Part shown: positions 15,371 through 24,896 of the stretch, in pieces
Numbering within the stretch: position 1 is the stretch's first letter
Layout: the number at the start of each line of letters is the position of its first letter
Assembly: GCF_030817175.1 (NCBI RefSeq)
Contig: NZ_JAUSYY010000001.1
Span: 930,001 to 994,000, forward strand
DNA length: 64,000 bases
Origin: Agromyces ramosus
Lineage (GTDB): Bacteria; Actinomycetota; Actinomycetes; Actinomycetales; Microbacteriaceae
Direction: 5' to 3'
The notes under the pieces: model-generated
Databases searched by the model: none
What the model saw: the letters and a program-made list of their open reading frames with translations, nothing else
What the model was told of the DNA's origin: nothing
Position numbers and translations under genes: made by a program

Positions 15371-16738
15371 ATGGCCCGACCCGTCTCCACCTTCCGCTGC
15401 ACCGAGTGCGGGTGGAGCACCGTCAAGTGGGTCGGCCGGTGCAGCGAGTGCCAGCAATGGGGCACGGTCGTCGACGTGGCTGCGGCCACCGGCATCGTGC
15501 GCGCGGTCCAGGCCGTGCAGCTCGGCGAGGCTCGCACGGCGAAGCCGATCACCCAGGTCGTCGAGAACAGCGACGCGGCGCACCGCCCGACCGGCATCGG
15601 CGAGTTCGACCGCGTGCTCGGCGGCGGCATCGTCGCGGGCGCGGCCATCCTCCTCTCCGGCGAGCCGGGCGTCGGCAAGTCGACGCTGCTGCTCGAGGTC
15701 GCGGCGCGCGTCGCGGCCACCGGCCGTCGGGTGCTCTACGTCACCGCCGAAGAGTCCGTCGCCCAGGTGCGGCTGCGAGCCGGCCGCACGGGCGCGCTCC
15801 ACGGCGAGCTCTACCTCGCCGCCGAGACCGACCTCGCCACCATCCTCGGGCAGGTCGACGCGATCTCCCCCGAGCTCCTGATCGTCGACTCCGTGCAGAC
15901 CGTGTCGTCGTCGCTGTCCGACGGGCTGCCCGGCCAGCCGAGCCAGGTGCGCGAGGTCGCGTCGACGCTCATCCGGGTCGCGAAAGAGCGTGAGCTGCCG
16001 GTGCTCCTCGTCGGGCACGTCACGAAAGACGGCTCGATCGCCGGTCCCCGGCTGCTCGAACACCTCGTCGACGTCGTCTGCCAGTTCGAGGGCGACCGGC
16101 AGACCGCACTCCGCTTCGTGCGCGCACTCAAGAATCGCTTCGGCCCCACCGACGAGGTCGGATGCTTCGAGATGACCGGCGACGGCATCGCCGAGGTGCC
16201 CGACCCTTCGGGCCTCTTCCTCTCGAGCGGCCGCAGCGAGGTGAGCGGCACGTGCGTCACCGTCGCCCTCGAGGGCCGTCGCGCTCTCCCCGTCGAGGTG
16301 CAGGCGCTCGTCGTCGCCACGAAGGCACCCCAGCCGCGCCGCGTCGTCAACGGCGTCGACCCCTCGCGGGTCGCCATGATCATCGCCGTGCTCGAGCGGC
16401 GCGCGGGTCTCCGCCAGCTCGGCGAGCACGACGTCTACGTGTCGACCGTCGGCGGCGTGCGTCTCGCCGAACCCGGGGCCGACCTCGCCATCGCCGTGGC
16501 CATCGCCTCGGCCATGCGCGACCGGGCGGTGCCGCACGAGCTGGCCGCGTTCGGCGAGATCAGCCTCGCGGGCGAAGTGCGCCCCGTCACCTCGGCGAAG
16601 CAGCGCGGGGCCGAAGCGCGGCGGCTCGGCTACACGACGATCCTCGACGTCGCCGCCGGCAGCGTCCGCTCGGCGGTCGAGCAGGCGATGCTCATGTCAT
16701 CCGGCGCTCGCGAGCGCGAACTCGACGCCGCATTCTGA
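15371..16738 (+). CDS. radA: DNA repair protein RadA
   Basis: 455 residues, normal length for RadA/Sms. An N-terminal four-Cys zinc finger (C10, C13, C24, C27: CTEC…CSEC) is followed by a RecA-like ATPase with Walker A GEPGVGKST (about 97-105) and the family signature KNRFGPTDE. The C-terminus is a Lon-protease-like domain (VSTVGGVRLAEPGADLAIA). RadA is a DnaB-like helicase that drives branch migration in recombination and processes recombination intermediates. The gene is apparently leaderless, and its 3' end faces the minus-strand SseB-like gene. Confidence 0.97.
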   Translation: MARPVSTFRCTECGWSTVKWVGRCSECQQWGTVVDVAAATGIVRAVQAVQLGEARTAKPITQVVENSDAAHRPTGIGEFDRVLGGGIVAGAAILLSGEPGVGKSTLLLEVAARVAATGRRVLYVTAEESVAQVRLRAGRTGALHGELYLAAETDLATILGQVDAISPELLIVDSVQTVSSSLSDGLPGQPSQVREVASTLIRVAKERELPVLLVGHVTKDGSIAGPRLLEHLVDVVCQFEGDRQTALRFVRALKNRFGPTDEVGCFEMTGDGIAEVPDPSGLFLSSGRSEVSGTCVTVALEGRRALPVEVQALVVATKAPQPRRVVNGVDPSRVAMIIAVLERRAGLRQLGEHDVYVSTVGGVRLAEPGADLAIAVAIASAMRDRAVPHELAAFGEISLAGEVRPVTSAKQRGAEARRLGYTTILDVAAGSVRSAVEQAMLMSSGARERELDAAF

Positions 16739-16753
16739 GGTGGGGGGCCCGCG

Positions 16754-17164
16754 CTACGCCTCGAGTGCGCGGAGCAACTCGCCGGGCGGCGCCTGCATCG
16801 GGTGCGGCCCGGCGATGTCGAGGAACACCGTCGTGATCGTCGACTCGTATCGCTTGAGGAACGACCGCAGCCATGCCGGACTCTGCAGGCCCACCGCGGG
16901 CGGCAGGTTGGCGGGTTTGTTCGCGGCATCGCTGAAGAGCAGCAGCGCGACCTCACCGGTCTTGGGATCGCGGTACGTCCACACCTCGCCTCCATCGAGT
17001 GGCGCGTCGCGCGGGCCGGGCTTCACGAGCGGCACGACGGTGTTGCCGTGCCGCAGCGCGAGCGCGACGGCCGCGATGTCCTGACGCTCGAGCGCCTCCG
17101 CGAGCGCCTGCGAGCGGAACTCCACGGGTTCGGGAGCCTGCTTCCGTCGTGCCTTGCCTGCCAT
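16754..17164 (-). CDS. SseB-like protein of unknown function
   Basis: 136 residues. The central part (ALALRHGNTVVPLV, VWTYRDPKTGEVALLLFSD, LQSPAWLRSFLKRY) resembles the N-terminal domain of SseB-family proteins, a small alpha/beta fold of unknown activity. The N-terminus is basic (MAGKARRKQ); there is no signal peptide or membrane segment. The gene is convergent with radA and 15 bases from its stop. Apparently leaderless. The family call is tentative. Confidence 0.7.
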   Translation of the reverse strand: MAGKARRKQAPEPVEFRSQALAEALERQDIAAVALALRHGNTVVPLVKPGPRDAPLDGGEVWTYRDPKTGEVALLLFSDAANKPANLPPAVGLQSPAWLRSFLKRYESTITTVFLDIAGPHPMQAPPGELLRALEA

Positions 17165-17170
17165 GCCTCA

Positions 17171-17176
17171 AGGGTA
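17171..17176 (-). promoter_or_regulatory. -10 box of the SseB-like gene (leaderless)
   Basis: On the minus strand TACCCT ends exactly six bases before the ATG at 17164. Confidence 0.5.
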
Positions 17177-17449
17177 CCGAGCGGATGCCCCGTGGCCGGC
17201 GGCATCCGCTCCCGGCGAACCCGCCCGTCGGTGGTGCGGAACCCTGCCGAAAGGGACCTAAGCTGTCCTGAGCCGGACCGTGAGGGTCCGAGGTGTCGAC
17301 GAAGACGACGGCGTTCTCGTTGACCCCACGGCGCCGGCTCACTCCTCGTCATCTCTTCCCGATCGGCACGCAGGGTCGTGTCGGCGGGGTCCTCGTAGAA
17401 TCGATGCATACCCGCGCGGGCCGGCGCGCTCCCTTCGAAGGAGCACCCG

Positions 17450-17740
17450 TTGACCAGCAGTCATCTTCCGAAGCCGATCAGGTACGACGGCGACACGTGG
17501 CTGTGCATGCGCAATGACCCGGCCGTGCCGAAGGCCATCATCCGACGGTTTCGCGACGTCAAGCGCGGCGCCGTCTTCCTCGTCATCCGCTGGGCGCTCG
17601 ACCCCGCCGAGCAACAGCTCATGGCGTCGGCGCCGTCACTCGAGCGCGCCAACGAGCTCGTGCGCTTCGACCCGCCGAAGGGCACCGCCCCCGCATTCGC
17701 CGGCTACCCGCACTCGAGCACCGCGCCGAGGGCAGGCTGA
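17450..17740 (+). CDS. Small protein of unknown function
   Basis: 96 residues starting at TTG 17450, chosen because AAGGAG lies seven bases upstream (17437-17442) and no ATG or GTG fits. The sequence has a conserved-looking core (KPIRYDGDTWLCMRND, IIRRFRDVKRGAVFLVIRW) and a Pro/Gly-rich tail. It has no signal peptide, membrane segment or recognisable motif. I do not recognise the family. The 285 bases before it hold no other gene. Confidence 0.6.
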   Translation: MTSSHLPKPIRYDGDTWLCMRNDPAVPKAIIRRFRDVKRGAVFLVIRWALDPAEQQLMASAPSLERANELVRFDPPKGTAPAFAGYPHSSTAPRAG

Positions 17741-17782
17741 CCCGTGTCATCCAGGGCGTCGCTCGCCTCGACAACGGGACAA

Positions 17783-17817
17783 CGCTTCGCCCACCGCCAG
17801 AGGCGATGGGCGAAGCG
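17783..17817. terminator. Bidirectional terminator between convergent genes
   Basis: Stem CGCTTCGCCCA (783-793) / TGGGCGAAGCG (807-817) lies between the small plus-strand gene and the minus-strand secreted protein. Confidence 0.55.
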
Positions 17818-17855
17818 CGGCGCAGTACAGCCTCATCGAGGCCCAGTGTCGAACA

Positions 17856-18158
17856 TCAGTTCTGGATGAGGTCCACCGTCTGTTCGCCGGTCTCGCAGAC
17901 CGTCGTGGTCTCACCCGAACGGTCGACCGTTCGTGCGAGCACAGCGATCGGGCCGACCTTCAGCCCACAGACGTTCGCCGCGATCTGGGCAGCAACGCCG
18001 ATGTTGACGTCTTCCAGAATCGTGACATCTCCGATTGCGACATTCACAAGGCCGTCCTGCACCTGAGGTTGGGCGTTTGCCGGAGCGGCCAGCCCGACAC
18101 TGAGGAGCAGCGCTCCTGCGAGTGCGGTTGCCGCGGCTGCGTTCGTCCGGGTACTCAT
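17856..18158 (-). CDS. Small secreted protein
   Basis: 100 residues. ATG at 18158 is preceded by AAGGAGG with an eight-base spacer; the in-frame ATG two codons earlier is too close to that site. The signal peptide is NAAAATALAGALLLSVGLAA, probably cleaved after PANA. The mature part, about 72 residues, reads QVQDGLVNVAIGDVTILED, then NVCGLKVGPIAVL and TTTVCETGEQ, with two Cys that could form one disulfide. Similar small secreted proteins of unknown role occur in actinobacteria. It is neither a clear chaplin nor a clear rodlin. Confidence 0.75.
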   Translation of the reverse strand: MSTRTNAAAATALAGALLLSVGLAAPANAQPQVQDGLVNVAIGDVTILEDVNIGVAAQIAANVCGLKVGPIAVLARTVDRSGETTTVCETGEQTVDLIQN

Positions 18159-18337
18159 GATCATTACCTCCTTGTGTGGGGCGACCGGGTTGATCACCCC
18201 TGTCGGCGACCGGATGTATCGCCAGGTGCCACGAAACGCCGGCCCACTCGGAGCGACAAGGGGGTGGCGACATCGAGAACCGGCCGTTACCATGCGTGGC
18301 CCGCGCGCGACGTCGTACCCGAACTCGCACCGGCTCG

Positions 18338-18976
18338 CTAGTAGAGCTGGAACTGCTTCGAAGTCGCGGATTCGAAGCCGTCGACCGACACGTCGAGGTG
18401 ATACGACGCGCCGCCCGCCGGAACCGTCTCGCGCGGCCCGCTGCACGTCTCCGGGCTCGAACGGGTGCGGTCCCAGACGATCGGCACGCTCGAGCTGATC
18501 GGCGTGCCTGGAGTGAGCGACACCTCCGCGTCGATCGGGTCGAGCTGGCAGTCGGTCGACGTCCAGTAGAGTTCCTCGCCGCTCGTGATCGTGAAGACCT
18601 GCTGTGCGGTTCCGGCATTCAGCACGCAGACGTTCTTGCCGGTGTTGGTGATCGTCACCGAGAGCTGCGGCTGCTCGGCGGCCTCGTACGCGGACTTGTC
18701 GGTGACAGCCTCGACGAGGATCTTCTCGGGCGAACACGGGTCGCCGTCGACGGCCGTGGTTTCGGTCGGAATCGTCGTCGGGTCGGGGGTGGCCGTCGCG
18801 GGGTTCGGCGAGGGCGAGGTGCTCGCACCGCTCTCGTCGCCCTGGCTCGCACCGGGGCGCACGATGATGAGGACGACGGCCACGATGACGGCGACGAGTC
18901 CGATCAACACCACCAGCCGACGACGCCGGTACACCTGCGGCGACTGCCGCCCGGCCGGTGTGGGGTTCGTCGACAT
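18338..18976 (-). CDS. Membrane-anchored extracellular protein of unknown function
   Basis: 212 residues from the leaderless ATG at 18976; a longer frame to 19015 is not supported by any start signal. A short cytoplasmic basic stretch (YRRRR) leads into one membrane helix (LVVLIGLVAVIVAVVLIIV), then a Ser/Pro/Thr linker and an extracellular beta-rich domain with four Cys, ending SKQFQLY. The domain looks immunoglobulin-like (LSVTITNTGKNVCVLNAG), so a cell-surface role is likely. No enzyme motif is seen. Confidence 0.75.
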   Translation of the reverse strand: MSTNPTPAGRQSPQVYRRRRLVVLIGLVAVIVAVVLIIVRPGASQGDESGASTSPSPNPATATPDPTTIPTETTAVDGDPCSPEKILVEAVTDKSAYEAAEQPQLSVTITNTGKNVCVLNAGTAQQVFTITSGEELYWTSTDCQLDPIDAEVSLTPGTPISSSVPIVWDRTRSSPETCSGPRETVPAGGASYHLDVSVDGFESATSKQFQLY

Positions 18977-18982
18977 GCTCAC

Positions 18983-18988
18983 AGGGTA
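18983..18988 (-). promoter_or_regulatory. -10 box of the membrane-anchored protein gene (leaderless)
   Basis: Minus-strand TACCCT ends six bases before the ATG at 18976, and this decides the start. Confidence 0.5.
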
Positions 18989-19039
18989 CGACCGGGATGC
19001 CGCCGCCCCGGGCATCGGCGCGGCGCGCCGAGCGAGCGT

Positions 19040-19543
19040 TCAGAGAAGCTTCAGCATGCGGGTGTTGCCGAGCGTGTTCTGCTTGACCCTCGCGAGGTCG
19101 AGGAACTCGGCGACGCCCTCGTCGTGCGATCGCACGAGCTCCGCGTACACCGCGGGATCGACCGTCTCGTGGCCCATGTCCTCGAAGCCGTGCCGGTCGA
19201 AGAAGGCGACCTCGAACGTGAGGCAGAACAGCCGCGAGAGGCCGAGCTCACGCGCCTCGTGCTCGAGCGCCTCGAGCAGCGCGTGACCGACGCCGTGTCC
19301 GAGCCACGCCTCGTCGACGGCGAGCGTGCGCACTTCGCCGAGATCCTCCCACATCACGTGCAACGCGCCCGCGCCGATGAGGCGGCCGTCGGGGGTCTCC
19401 GCGACGCGGAACTCCTGCACCGAGCCGTAGAGGTCGACGCGCTCCTTGCCGAGCAGGATGCGTCGCTGCACGAGCGGCTCCACGAGCTCGACGATCCTCG
19501 GCACATCGCTCGTGCGGGCCCGTCGCACGGAGAACTCGGTCAT
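19040..19543 (-). CDS. argA: Amino-acid N-acetyltransferase, ArgA-like (GNAT)
   Basis: 167 residues, a single GNAT domain. Sequence blocks VRRARTSDVPRIVELV, GAGALHVMWEDLGEVRTLAV and GHGVGHALLEALEHEARELG (acetyl-CoA loop), plus FFDRHGF and VAEFLDLARVKQNTLGN, closely follow the short actinobacterial N-acetylglutamate synthase (Mycobacterium tuberculosis Rv2747 type). That enzyme makes N-acetylglutamate for arginine synthesis without an amino-acid-kinase domain. No arginine genes are nearby; it lies just downstream of clpC, separated by a strong hairpin. The role is inferred from sequence resemblance. Confidence 0.85.
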   Translation of the reverse strand: MTEFSVRRARTSDVPRIVELVEPLVQRRILLGKERVDLYGSVQEFRVAETPDGRLIGAGALHVMWEDLGEVRTLAVDEAWLGHGVGHALLEALEHEARELGLSRLFCLTFEVAFFDRHGFEDMGHETVDPAVYAELVRSHDEGVAEFLDLARVKQNTLGNTRMLKLL

Positions 19544-19549
19544 CCGTTC

Positions 19550-19555
19550 ATCGTA
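19550..19555 (-). promoter_or_regulatory. -10 box of the ArgA-like gene (leaderless)
   Basis: Minus-strand TACGAT ends six bases before the ATG at 19543. Confidence 0.5.
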
Positions 19556-19565
19556 TGGGAACGAC

Positions 19566-19597
19566 CGAGGGGCGGATGCCGCAGCATCCGCCCCTCG
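19566..19597 (-). terminator. Terminator of clpC
   Basis: A stem of about 14 bp, CGAGGGGCGGATGC / GCATCCGCCCCTCG, with a CGCA loop. It lies between the clpC stop and the ArgA-like promoter and is built from the GGATGCC heptamer and its inverse. Confidence 0.65.
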
Positions 19598-19624
19598 GTT
19601 CGTGAGGTACTCGTGGTCGTCAGG

Positions 19625-22153
<2,529 letters not shown>

Positions 22154-22334
22154 GCTCTACTCCTCACGCTCCACTGGGTTGGGGGCGTCGATACATCGAG
22201 CGTAAACAACGCAGATGCGAGATGGGCCCCTGTTCGCCGTGGGCGCAGCGCGAGGAGTGGGGATTGACGGATGCCTCCGGGCGGGAGTTCTTGCGCCGGG
22301 CCCCGCTTGACCAGGCCACGCGATCGACCTACCA

Positions 22335-22366
22335 TATCGATATTCGTTGTTATCGATATTCGTTAT
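22335..22366 (+). promoter_or_regulatory. Tandem 16-bp repeat, probable operator
   Basis: TATCGATATTCGTTGT (22335-22350) is followed at once by TATCGATATTCGTTAT (22351-22366): two adjacent copies with one difference, directly before the DUF2975/Xre pair. Each begins with the palindrome TATCGATA. It is far more AT-rich than its surroundings. The likely binder is the downstream Xre protein. Confidence 0.55.
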
Positions 22367-22376
22367 GGAGTACGCA

Positions 22377-22997
22377 ATGACCACCACCACACCGCTGTAC
22401 CGACCGAGCCGGAGCGACCTCGCCGCCATGTGGACCTTCCTCGCCGCCGGAGCGGTCATCGCCGTCGCGGCGGTCGTGTCCGCCGTGCTGCGCATCGTCG
22501 AGGTCCTGCCGAACCGTGACGTGCAGGTACTCGCGGAGTTCTCCGGCACCGCCGCCGAGGCGCCCATCGGACCCGGCGGAGCCCCGCTGCCGGTGATCCT
22601 CGACCGCGCCTCGATCACCGCCGAGACGCTCCCGACCTTCTCCCTCGTCTCGCTCGTCGCAGAGCAGGTCGTCGCCGCCACCACCGTCATCGTGGTCATC
22701 ACCTGCCTCGTGAGGCTCGGCTGGTCGGTCATGCGCGGCGAGGTCTTCAGCCGCCGCAGCACCCGGCTCGTGACGACCGCGGGCTTCACCGGCCTCTTCG
22801 GCTACGCCGCGGTGCCGTTCCTCGCCAACATGGCCGCCAACGGCGCGTTCGCCGAGATCAGCGACAACACGTTCGACAACGTGGTGATGGCCGTCGAGCT
22901 CGCACCGTTCCTCCTCCTCGCGTTCATCGCGGCGCTCGCCACCGTCGTGTTCACGATCGGCGAGCGGATGCGACGCGACACCGAGGGGCTCGTCTGA
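22377..22997 (+). CDS. DUF2975 membrane protein
   Basis: 206 residues from ATG 22377 (GGAG six bases upstream); an ATG at 22365 lies inside the tandem repeat. There are four membrane helices: FLAAGAVIAVAAVVSAVL, LVAEQVVAATTVIVVITCLV, FTGLFGYAAVPFLANMA and LAPFLLLAFIAALATVVF. The segment VMRGEVFSRRSTRLV and the last-helix layout are those of DUF2975. Members are almost always translationally coupled to a small Xre regulator, as here (stop TGA and next ATG share one base). The function of the pair is unknown. Confidence 0.8.
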   Translation: MTTTTPLYRPSRSDLAAMWTFLAAGAVIAVAAVVSAVLRIVEVLPNRDVQVLAEFSGTAAEAPIGPGGAPLPVILDRASITAETLPTFSLVSLVAEQVVAATTVIVVITCLVRLGWSVMRGEVFSRRSTRLVTTAGFTGLFGYAAVPFLANMAANGAFAEISDNTFDNVVMAVELAPFLLLAFIAALATVVFTIGERMRRDTEGLV

Positions 22998-23239
22998 TGG
23001 CACCGGCCGAGCCCGACGAGGCATCCGACCTGCACTGCCGCCTCGACGAGCTCCTCGAGGCGCGGGGCATGACCCTCACGCGGCTCGCCGAGCTCGTCGG
23101 CGTGAGCGTCGTGAACCTCAGCGTGCTGAAGAACGACCGCGCGCGGGCCATCCGCTTCTCGACCCTGCAGGCCATCTGCGATGCGCTCGAGTGCGAGGTC
23201 GGCGACCTGCTCGTCGTTCGCCGCTCTCGGTCTACTTGA
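22997..23239 (+). CDS. Xre-family (YozG-like) transcriptional regulator
   Basis: 80 residues, essentially one helix-turn-helix: LDELLEARGMTLTRLAELVG, VSVVNLSVLKNDRA and STLQAICDALECEVGDLL. It overlaps the DUF2975 stop codon by one base, so the two are co-translated. Proteins of this type pair with DUF2975 and are thought to repress their own operon; the tandem repeat at 22335-22366 is a natural candidate site. Its 3' end overlaps the convergent lipoprotein gene by eight bases. Confidence 0.85.
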   Translation: MAPAEPDEASDLHCRLDELLEARGMTLTRLAELVGVSVVNLSVLKNDRARAIRFSTLQAICDALECEVGDLLVVRRSRST

Positions 23240-23690
23240 TCGGGACCTCGACGGTGGTGCCGGCGACCTCGACCATCAGCGGCTTCGTGGTCGTGACGTC
23301 TTGCGGGGTCCAGAACACGGTGGTGTGGGGCACGAGATCCATGGTGCAGACCTCGTCTTCAGGACGCTCGACGAGGTCGATGGCGACCGCATTGCCCTCG
23401 TGGGCGGGCTCGAGCACGCGGATGTCGCGGCCGACCTGCGGGCACGTCGAGCTGCCCCAGATGGTCACCGCGAGCTTGCCGCCGTCTTCGAGCCAGGCCG
23501 CGACCGGCTCGCCCTCCTCGTTCTCGTGCTCCTCTTCGGCTGCGGTGCCGTCGGGCTCGTGCTCGGGCGCCGGCATGCCCGGGTAGTTGTCGACGGGACT
23601 CGTGCCGGGCGCGCACCCGGCCAGGAGGAAGACGGAGGCCAGGGCCGCAGCCACGAGGCCGGCACGGCGGAAGCGCACGGAGGAAACCAT
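23232..23690 (-). CDS. Lipoprotein of unknown function
   Basis: 152 residues. The signal peptide FRRAGLVAAALASVFLLAGC ends in the lipobox LLAGC (Cys 26), so the protein is lipid-anchored outside the membrane. An acidic linker (EEEHENEEGE) precedes a beta-rich domain with two Cys (STCPQ and EVCTM). Similar short actinobacterial lipoproteins are uncharacterised. Leaderless. Confidence 0.8.
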   Translation of the reverse strand: MVSSVRFRRAGLVAAALASVFLLAGCAPGTSPVDNYPGMPAPEHEPDGTAAEEEHENEEGEPVAAWLEDGGKLAVTIWGSSTCPQVGRDIRVLEPAHEGNAVAIDLVERPEDEVCTMDLVPHTTVFWTPQDVTTTKPLMVEVAGTTVEVPIK

Positions 23691-23696
23691 GCCGCA

Positions 23697-23702
23697 ATGC
23701 TA
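23697..23702 (-). promoter_or_regulatory. -10 box of the lipoprotein gene (leaderless)
   Basis: Minus-strand TAGCAT ends six bases before the ATG at 23690. Confidence 0.5.
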
Positions 23703-23795
23703 GCGGCTCGGCCCCGATCGGCACGCTGCTCCGCACCGCCCGGGTCGCGCGGATCAGCCGTGCGTTCGAGACGCTCCAGCGACGGAATCCGCGAC

Positions 23796-23801
23796 TAGGC
23801 T
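23796..23801 (+). promoter_or_regulatory. -10 box of the pirin gene (leaderless)
   Basis: TAGGCT ends six bases before the ATG at 23808; no Shine-Dalgarno is present. Confidence 0.5.
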
Positions 23802-23807
23802 GCCGAC

Positions 23808-24818
23808 ATGAGCAACCTGGAACGCGACCCGGTCGAGCTGCTCTGCCCGCCCGAGATTCCCTCCGGCCCGGTCGTGCACGTGCTCGCCCCGCGCGACGTC
23901 CCCCTCGGCGGCCCGCGCGCGATGAACGTGCGCCGCACCCTCCCCCAGCGCGGCCGAACCACGATCGGCGCCTGGTGCTTCGCCGACCACTACGGTCCCG
24001 ACGATGTCGCGGAGTCGGGCGGCATGGTCGTGCCCCCGCACCCCCATACCGGCCTCCAGACGGTGAGCTGGCTCTTCGAAGGCGAGATCGAGCACCGCGA
24101 CAGCGCCGGCAGCCATGCGCTCGTGCGTCCCGGCGCGGTCAACCTCATGACCGCGGGGCGCGGCATCTCGCACTCCGAGGTGTCGACTCCGGGAACCACG
24201 CGGCTGCACGGCGTCCAGCTCTGGGTGGCACTGCCCGAGGCCTCGAGGCACGTCGGTCCGTTCTTCGAGCACGCCGACACGACGCCGGTCGGCATCGGCG
24301 GCGCGACCGTGCGCGTGTTCGTCGGCGCGCTCGCGGGCGGCGTGGCGCCCGAGTCATCCGTCACCGTGTTCTCACCACTCCTCGGCGCGCAACTCGACCT
24401 GCCCGCGGGCGCATCGGTCGACCTCGAGCTCGATCCCGCGTTCGAGCACGGCGTGCTCGTCGACACCGGGGCCCTCACGGTCGCGGCAGACTCCGACGGC
24501 ACGGATGCCGCGACGGCCGTCGGCTGGTCGGAACTCGCGTACCTCGAGGCCGGCCGGCACCGGCTCACGCTTCGCGCGGGAGACGCGCCGACCCGCGTCG
24601 TGCTCCTCGGCGGCGTGCCGTTCGGCGAGGAGCTCGTGATGTGGTGGAACTTCATCGGCCGCAGCCACGACGAGATCGTGGAGTTCCGCCGGCAGTGGCA
24701 GGCCGACGTCATCGGACGTGACAACCCCGACGGCCGCTTCGGCACGGTCGAGGGGTACGACGGCGCGCCGCTCCCGGCGCCCGAGCTGCCGACGGTGCGA
24801 CTGAAGCCGCGCGCGTAG
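23808..24818 (+). CDS. Pirin family protein
   Basis: 336 residues, a bicupin of the usual pirin length. The first cupin has the metal-binding pattern VVPPHPHTGLQTVSWLFEGE and HRDSAGS…RPGAVNLMTAG, followed by the pirin signature GRGISHSEVS and RLHGVQLWVALP. The second half is a degenerate cupin ending WWNFIGRSHDEIVEFR. Pirins are cytoplasmic iron proteins; some are quercetinases, others bind transcription or metabolic proteins. The specific role is not predictable. Its neighbours are unrelated. Confidence 0.93.
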   Translation: MSNLERDPVELLCPPEIPSGPVVHVLAPRDVPLGGPRAMNVRRTLPQRGRTTIGAWCFADHYGPDDVAESGGMVVPPHPHTGLQTVSWLFEGEIEHRDSAGSHALVRPGAVNLMTAGRGISHSEVSTPGTTRLHGVQLWVALPEASRHVGPFFEHADTTPVGIGGATVRVFVGALAGGVAPESSVTVFSPLLGAQLDLPAGASVDLELDPAFEHGVLVDTGALTVAADSDGTDAATAVGWSELAYLEAGRHRLTLRAGDAPTRVVLLGGVPFGEELVMWWNFIGRSHDEIVEFRRQWQADVIGRDNPDGRFGTVEGYDGAPLPAPELPTVRLKPRA

Positions 24819-24841
24819 CCGCGGAGCAACCCCGCACGCGA

Positions 24842-24882
24842 CGACGGCGCCGAACCCGGATGCTCCGGGGCCGGCGCCGTCG
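24842..24882. terminator. Bidirectional terminator (pirin / M14 carboxypeptidase)
   Basis: Long hairpin CGACGGCGCC (842-851) / GGCGCCGTCG (873-882) with an inner CCCGGA/TCCGGG stem, between two convergent genes. Confidence 0.7.
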
Positions 24883-24896
24883 AGGCATCCGCTCGC

